The notes under the pieces were generated by a model. The model made no database searches and was not told where the DNA came from. It saw only the letters and a list, made by a program, of their open reading frames with translations. A program made the position numbers and the translations under genes. Below are positions 59,528 through 64,000 of a stretch of 64,000 nt of DNA, in pieces. Within the stretch, counting starts at the first letter, position 1. Every line of letters begins with the position of its first letter. The DNA comes from Actinophytocola sp044466355 (GTDB lineage: Bacteria > Actinomycetota > Actinomycetes > Mycobacteriales > Pseudonocardiaceae), in assembly GCF_044466355.1 (NCBI RefSeq), contig NZ_JBITMQ010000017.1, positions 124,001 to 188,000 on the forward strand. The letters are read 5' to 3'.

Positions 59528-60373
59528 GTGAACTACGAGACGCAGCGCCTGGAATTCGGCGACCGGCTCGCCGCGCTGCGCACACAAGCCGACCTCAAGC
59601 AGAAGGAACTCGCCGCCGCGCTCGGCTGGGACCCCACCAAGGTCAGCAAACTCGAGCACGGCAAACAGCTGCCCAACGACCGCGACCTCACCGACTGGCT
59701 GCGGATCACCGACGCAGACGATCACCTCGACACGATGCGCGACCACCTGCGTCGCCTGCGCATCGCACACGGCGCATGGCGACGCCAGGTACGCGGCGGG
59801 CATCGCGCCCGCCAAAAGCAGGACGCGCGAGAGGAAAGCGCGGCATCGGTCATCCGCGCGGTCGACATCATGGCCGTCCCCGGCCTACTGCAGATCGCCG
59901 ACTACGCCCGAGCCGTCTTCCTGTCCCAAGCAGAACTGCTCGGCACCTCCGCCGACGACGTCGACGAAGCCGTCCGCGCACGCCTGCAACGCTCGCAAAT
60001 CCTCTACGAACCCCGCCGCACCATCGAGATCCTCATCGCCGAATCAGCCCTGTCCACCGCGGTCTGCCCACCGAACGTCATGGTCGCCCAACTCGACCGC
60101 CTGACCACCGTCGTCGGGCTACCCGGCGTCAGATTCGGCATACTGCCCGCCTACCAGCAGCTCCCACACCTCGTGCCCACCGGATTCTGGATCGTCGACA
60201 ACGAAGTCTTCGTCGAACACCCCGCCGGAGAACTCCGCATCGACGACGAAGACCAAGTCAGCACCTACAACAAACTCACCGACCGACTCTGGACCGCAGC
60301 ACACGAAGGCGACAAAGCCCTACCAATCATCGCCGAGAACCGGCATCGGTGGGCGGACGTGTCCGACGAGTAA
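59528..60373 (+). CDS. XRE-family regulator with DUF5753 domain
   Basis: A 281-residue regulator. HTH: FGDRLAALRTQADLKQKELAAALGWDPTKVSKLEHGKQLP (residues 10-49). DUF5753 region: VPGLLQIADYARAVFLSQAELLG and VRFGILPAYQQLPHLVPTGFWIVD. GTG 59528 begins 16 bp after the DUF6879 stop. It is the third regulator of this type in the island and nearest to the radical-SAM cassette, whose promoter it may control. Confidence 0.92.
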   Translation: MNYETQRLEFGDRLAALRTQADLKQKELAAALGWDPTKVSKLEHGKQLPNDRDLTDWLRITDADDHLDTMRDHLRRLRIAHGAWRRQVRGGHRARQKQDAREESAASVIRAVDIMAVPGLLQIADYARAVFLSQAELLGTSADDVDEAVRARLQRSQILYEPRRTIEILIAESALSTAVCPPNVMVAQLDRLTTVVGLPGVRFGILPAYQQLPHLVPTGFWIVDNEVFVEHPAGELRIDDEDQVSTYNKLTDRLWTAAHEGDKALPIIAENRHRWADVSDE

Positions 60374-60447
60374 CCATCGTGCTGGCGTTGCTGGCCGGTC
60401 CGCTGCTCGCTGGCTTGATAGATAGCATCGCAGAGCGCTGTCGTTGA
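60348..60447 (+). other. Possible short membrane peptide
   Basis: A 32-codon frame from GTG 60348 encodes TIVLALLAGPLLAGLIDSIAERC, a single hydrophobic helix with a basic front. It overlaps the XRE 3' end and has no clear ribosome site. I list it only as a possibility. Confidence 0.2.
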
Positions 60448-60570
60448 GCGTGACGACGGGCCGGTCTCGAGGTCAGCCCGCGATGCGTTTCGGGGTTGGT
60501 CGGTGGGCGCGAAGCGTATGAGCGGAGCGCTTGGGCCCTGTGGTCGCTGCCGGCCGACGTGGCCGACCGA

Positions 60571-61212
60571 TCATCGGCTGCGGGCGCGTGCGGAGGCCAT
60601 GCCGAGCCAGCTGTGTGGGTTGCCTTGCCAGCACCAGCCGAGTTTGGGTGCGTGCTGGCTGATCCAGATGGCGGGGACACGGCGGTCGCCGGAGCGGGAA
60701 CCGCCGAGGGAGAAGCACTTGTTCTTGACCAGGATCTCGGGGTGGTGGGTGATCAGCGCGACGCCTTCCTCGATCGTGAGGAGGGTACGTCCGCGGGACG
60801 CGATGGTGGCCATGGCGTCGTTGGGAACGACACCGCAGAACTCCTCGCCGCGTTCGATGTCGAGCAGCAGGTAGGCGCGCTGGTCGGCGACCCCGGTCTC
60901 CTCGATGGCGATGAATCGTTCGAGGGAGCCGGGTTCGAAGGAGCGGTCGACGAAACCGGGTTTGTCCTTGCCGTGCAGGGTCGTACAGGGCATCATCTGC
61001 TCGATCGGCACGACCTGGCGGGTGATCACGAGCAGGAACGGGACCCGGCCGTCGGCGGGCGGTGCGTGGTCGGTGGTCGTAGCGACCGCTCGCAGTGGGG
61101 TGACCAGGTCGGTGAACTCGTCGCGGGAGAGTCCGGCTAGCGTGGGGTAGTCCCGGTGGATCAGGTTGGCGAACTGCCGGTCGAACTCGACGGCCGGGTC
61201 GAAGGAGTTCAC
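60571..61212 (-). CDS. DUF5701-like protein
   Basis: A 213-residue soluble protein (FDRQFANLIHRDYPTLAGLSRDEFTDLVTPLR; VPFLLVITRQVVPIEQMM; NKCFSLGGSRSGDRRVPAIWISQHAPKLGWCWQGNPHSWLGMASA). It fits the actinobacterial DUF5701 family; function unknown. GTG 61212 overlaps the stop of the Vgb-like gene by 4 bp, so it is the last gene of the streptogramin-resistance-like operon. Confidence 0.7.
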   Translation of the reverse strand: MNSFDPAVEFDRQFANLIHRDYPTLAGLSRDEFTDLVTPLRAVATTTDHAPPADGRVPFLLVITRQVVPIEQMMPCTTLHGKDKPGFVDRSFEPGSLERFIAIEETGVADQRAYLLLDIERGEEFCGVVPNDAMATIASRGRTLLTIEEGVALITHHPEILVKNKCFSLGGSRSGDRRVPAIWISQHAPKLGWCWQGNPHSWLGMASARARSR

Positions 61213-62081
61213 GGGGTTCCTCTCGGGTCGATGCGGGCCAGCGCGCCGGGTTCCAGTGCGATCCACATGGCGCGGTCGGGGCCGAGGGCGATGCCGTGTG
61301 GTTCGGCGCCCGGGGTGGGCAGGTCGTGGGTCTCGACCACGCCGTCGACGGTGATGGACCCGACGCGGTTGCCACCCCATTCGGTGAACCACAGGGCACC
61401 GTCGGGACCGGGGGTGATCGCGTGCGGACGGCCCGCGCGGTCCGGCAGCGGGAACTCCGTGATCTCACCGTCGGGGGTGATCCGCCCGATCTGGCCCGCG
61501 GCGATCTCGACGAACCACACCGCGCCGTCCGGTCCCGCGGCGATCCCGACGGGGGCGGCCGCCTCGGTGGGGAGCGGGTGGACGGTCACCGCGCCGCCGG
61601 TGTCGACGCGGCCGATGGCGTTGGCCTGGTTCATGGTGAACCACAGGGCGCCGTCCTGCCCCGCCGTGATCGCCGACGGGAACGCGCCCGTCGCCGGGAG
61701 CGGGAACTCGGTGACCTGTCCGCCGACCGTGATCCGTCCGATGTGGTCGGTGGCGGTCATGGTGAACCACAGCGCCCCGTCAGGCCCGGTGACGATGCCG
61801 AACGGGCCGCACTCCCGCAGCGGGAACTCGGTGACCTCGCCGCCGGTGGTGATGCGGCCGATCCGGTGGGCGTGGTACTCGGTGAACCACAGCGCACCGT
61901 CCGGGCCCGGCGTGATGTTCGTCGGCCCGCAGCCCGGGTCGAGCCGGTGGGTCTCCTGCTCGCCGCCGGGCACCAGCCTGCCGATCTGTCCACTGTGGAC
62001 CAACGTGAACCACAGCGCGCCATCCGGACCGGTGGTGAGCGCGTACGGTCCGCCGCCCGCCACCGGGTACTCCTCGATCAT
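61209..62081 (-). CDS. vgb: Virginiamycin B lyase-like beta-propeller (Vgb)
   Basis: A 290-residue protein of seven repeats of the form GPDGALWFTE...IGRI, the seven-bladed propeller of streptogramin B lyases, at their usual length. Vgb linearises type B streptogramins by elimination at the ester bond. I could not place every catalytic His/Glu with certainty, so activity is inferred. Coupled by overlap to the acetyltransferase gene upstream. Vgb-like propellers are common in actinomycetes and not all are lyases, but the neighbour strengthens this call. Confidence 0.8.
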   Translation of the reverse strand: MIEEYPVAGGGPYALTTGPDGALWFTLVHSGQIGRLVPGGEQETHRLDPGCGPTNITPGPDGALWFTEYHAHRIGRITTGGEVTEFPLRECGPFGIVTGPDGALWFTMTATDHIGRITVGGQVTEFPLPATGAFPSAITAGQDGALWFTMNQANAIGRVDTGGAVTVHPLPTEAAAPVGIAAGPDGAVWFVEIAAGQIGRITPDGEITEFPLPDRAGRPHAITPGPDGALWFTEWGGNRVGSITVDGVVETHDLPTPGAEPHGIALGPDRAMWIALEPGALARIDPRGTP

Positions 62082-62731
62082 GCCCTCTCCAGCCCGTGTT
62101 CGGCGGCGACGCGGGCGATGTCGGCGGGCGTGCCGGCCATGATGGTGCGGACGTGTTCGGTCACCAGCTCGGCCGGCCAGTCCCACCACGCGGCCCGCCG
62201 CAGCAGCGCGACGTCCGCGTCGTCGAAGCGCTGTCGGATCGGGCGGGCCGGGTTGCCGCCGACGACCATGTAGGGCGGGACGTCGGCGGTGACCAGGGAG
62301 CCCGCGGCGACGATCGCGCCGTCGCCGACCGTCACCCCGGGCATGACGGTGGTCTGGTAGCCGAACCACACGTCGTTGCCGACCACGGTGTCGCCCCGGC
62401 TGGGCATGCCGGTGACGATGTCGAGCGTCTTCTCGGCCCACCGACCGCCGAACATGGTGAACGGGTAAGTGGACGCGCCCATCGTGGGGTGCTCGGCGCC
62501 CGCCATCAGAAACCGGGCACCGGCGGCGATCGCGCAGTACTTGCCGATGACCAACCGCTCCGGTCCGTAGGCGTAGAGCACGTTGCGGTGCTCGAACTCG
62601 GTCGCGCCGTCCGGGTCGTCGTAGTACGTGTACTCGCCGACCTCGATCGTGGGCGAGCTGACCAGCGGTTTGAGGAACACCACCCGTTCGTGTGCCGGCA
62701 GCGGGTGGCGGGTCGTCGGATCAGGTGACAA
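62078..62731 (-). CDS. Streptogramin A acetyltransferase-like (Vat/XAT, hexapeptide repeat)
   Basis: A 217-residue left-handed beta-helix acetyltransferase, the Vat length. It aligns well with Vat: VVFLKPLVSSPTIEVGEYTYYDD, IGKYCAIAAGARFLMAGAEH (catalytic His), STYPFTMFGGRW, GDTVVGNDVWFGYQTTVMPGV, PPYMVVGGNPARPIRQRF and WWDWP. Vat O-acetylates type A streptogramins. The TTG at 62731 with AGGAG upstream is the only start that keeps the conserved N-terminus. It heads the operon Vat-Vgb-DUF5701. Confidence 0.87.
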   Translation of the reverse strand: MSPDPTTRHPLPAHERVVFLKPLVSSPTIEVGEYTYYDDPDGATEFEHRNVLYAYGPERLVIGKYCAIAAGARFLMAGAEHPTMGASTYPFTMFGGRWAEKTLDIVTGMPSRGDTVVGNDVWFGYQTTVMPGVTVGDGAIVAAGSLVTADVPPYMVVGGNPARPIRQRFDDADVALLRRAAWWDWPAELVTEHVRTIMAGTPADIARVAAEHGLERA

Positions 62732-62859
62732 CGTGCGGCTCCTGGGTCGTCCCGGTCGAAGACGTCGACCACGCTACGGCCAGAGGCGACGTGCGGAATC
62801 TGTCACACCCTGCCGATGCGGGCCGGTTCTCGCCCGTCGGTTTAAGTACTGTCGCCCCC

Positions 62860-64000
62860 GTGCTGTACGGGCGGGAGGAGGAGATATCGGTCATCGACCG
62901 GCTGCTGGCCGCGTGCCGGGCCGGTCGGAGCGGGTGCCTGCTGGTCACCGGGGAACCCGGCATCGGCAAGACCGCGCTGCTGGAGTACGCGGCGTCGGCG
63001 GCCACTGACCTGCCGGTTCTGCGCAGCACCGGGATCGAGTCCGAGGCGCACCTTCCGTTCGCGGGCCTGCACCTGCTGCTGCGTCCCGCGCTCGACCGGA
63101 TCGACGCCCTGCCCGCGCCACAGGCACGTGCCCTGCGTGGCGCGTTCGGGCTCGCCCCCGCCGAACCGGGTGACCGCATGCTCGTCGGCCTGGCCGTCCT
63201 CTCGCTGCTCGCCGACTTCGCCGACGGCACCCCCGCGGTCTGCCTGGTCGACGACGCGCAGTGGCTGGATCGGGCATCGGCGGAGGCGCTGCTGTTCGCC
63301 GCCCGCCGGCTCGACGCTGAGGGCGTCGCGTTGATCATCGCTGCCAGGCCGGCGTTCACCGCGCCCGGACTCACCCATCTGTCACTGAGCGGTCTCGACA
63401 CAGGCGCAGCCGCCGGGCTGCTGGACGGGCACGCCGCAACGCTGTCCCCCGCTGACCGGAACCGGGTGCTGGCCGAGGCACAGGGCAACCCACTCGCCCT
63501 CCTCGAACTGCCCGCCGCACTCAGCGGCCGATCGCACGCGGGTGCCGGTCAGGCGCTGCCCATGACCGACGCGGTCCAGGCGGCGTTCCTCGACCAGGTA
63601 CGGCGGCTGCCAGAGCCGACCAGGAACCTGCTGCTCGTCGCGGCGGCCGAGGACACCGGGCATCGCGACGTCGTCCTGCGTGCGGCGGCCACCCTCGGCT
63701 GCGGGCCGGCGGACCTGGTGCCCGCCGAAACGGCACGGCTGATCCGGGTGGACACCCACACCGTGCGCTTCCGCCACCCGCTGGTCCGGTCCGCCGTCTA
63801 CCAGGCGGCACCCGTCAGCCTCCGTCTCCTGGTCCACACCGCCCTCGCCAACGCCCTCGACCACCCCGACGACGCCGACCGCCGCGCGTGGCACCACGCC
63901 GTGGTCGCCACCGGCCCCGACGAGCAGGTGGCCGCCGAGCTGGAGAGCACCGCCCGGCGCGCGGCGGCGCGCAGTGGATACGCCGCCGCGGCCGCAGCCT
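62860..64000 (+). CDS. LAL/LuxR-type AAA ATPase regulator, 3' end cut
   Basis: A frame open from GTG 62860 to the window end, 380 codons with no stop. It begins LYGREEEISVIDRLLAACRAG, followed by Walker A GEPGIGKTAL and Walker B VCLVDDAQWLD, and has the helical region RFRHPLVRSAVYQ typical of large LAL regulators. The C-terminal LuxR HTH would lie beyond the window. There is no ribosome site, so the mRNA may be leaderless. It is divergent from the Vat-Vgb operon and may control it. Confidence 0.85.
   Translation, partial: MLYGREEEISVIDRLLAACRAGRSGCLLVTGEPGIGKTALLEYAASAATDLPVLRSTGIESEAHLPFAGLHLLLRPALDRIDALPAPQARALRGAFGLAPAEPGDRMLVGLAVLSLLADFADGTPAVCLVDDAQWLDRASAEALLFAARRLDAEGVALIIAARPAFTAPGLTHLSLSGLDTGAAAGLLDGHAATLSPADRNRVLAEAQGNPLALLELPAALSGRSHAGAGQALPMTDAVQAAFLDQVRRLPEPTRNLLLVAAAEDTGHRDVVLRAAATLGCGPADLVPAETARLIRVDTHTVRFRHPLVRSAVYQAAPVSLRLLVHTALANALDHPDDADRRAWHHAVVATGPDEQVAAELESTARRAAARSGYAAAAAA

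Overview
This is a high-GC actinomycete chromosome segment. Near-universal G/C third positions, many GTG/TTG starts, ATGA-coupled operons, DUF3152, DUF397, DUF5753 and DUF6879 proteins all fit the order Pseudonocardiales; the genus is an inference I cannot settle.

Layout. (1) 1-5826: a System I cytochrome c maturation operon, ccmA(end)-B-C-D-E-F-H-I plus a CcmG/TlpA thioredoxin. (2) 5843-28124: a dense run of copper, thiol-redox and cell-envelope genes: blue-copper lipoprotein, DUF3152, PAP2 phosphatase, Lgt-like protein, methyltransferase, DUF305 proteins, L,D-transpeptidase, BlaI repressor, transglycosylase-like protein, CcdA plus thioredoxin, an MFS/AraC pair, a PIG-L-like protein, CopZ, a five-domain peptide/metal ABC importer, and an operon resembling the copper-induced lpqS-cysK2-Rv0849 operon of Mycobacterium tuberculosis. 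(3) 28176-46758: AhpD-like protein, MFS, an intact CopA ATPase, an NlpC/P60 hydrolase, an MFS/TetR/flavin monooxygenase cassette, a 5'-nucleotidase, a second (frameshifted) cupredoxin-P-type ATPase, and an operon with DUF2933, methyltransferase, a CsoR-family repressor and an ABC-2 exporter that ends in a 12-residue remnant. (4) 46760-49344: decayed DNA with TetR, an MFS pseudogene and a hydrolase. (5) 49345-60373: an accessory island of XRE/DUF5753 regulators, DUF397, DUF6879, duplicated small unknown genes, and a compact radical-SAM peptide-maturation cassette with a 49-residue Cys-containing candidate precursor. (6) 60571-64000: DUF5701, an adjacent streptogramin B lyase / streptogramin A acetyltransferase pair, and a divergent LAL/LuxR-type regulator cut by the window edge.

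The main finding is a shared 17-bp operator, TACTAT-N5-ATAGTA. I found 13 copies in ten promoter regions between 5843 and 42305, nearly all immediately upstream of the copper, redox and envelope genes and one upstream of the blaI gene itself. This points to a regulon controlled by a cysteine-free BlaI/MecI repressor that has no BlaR1 partner in the window. A second, G-rich CsoR-type element lies beside or instead of the BlaI box at the copZ and P-type ATPase promoters, suggesting dual control. The radical-SAM cassette is the best candidate for an undescribed biosynthetic system.
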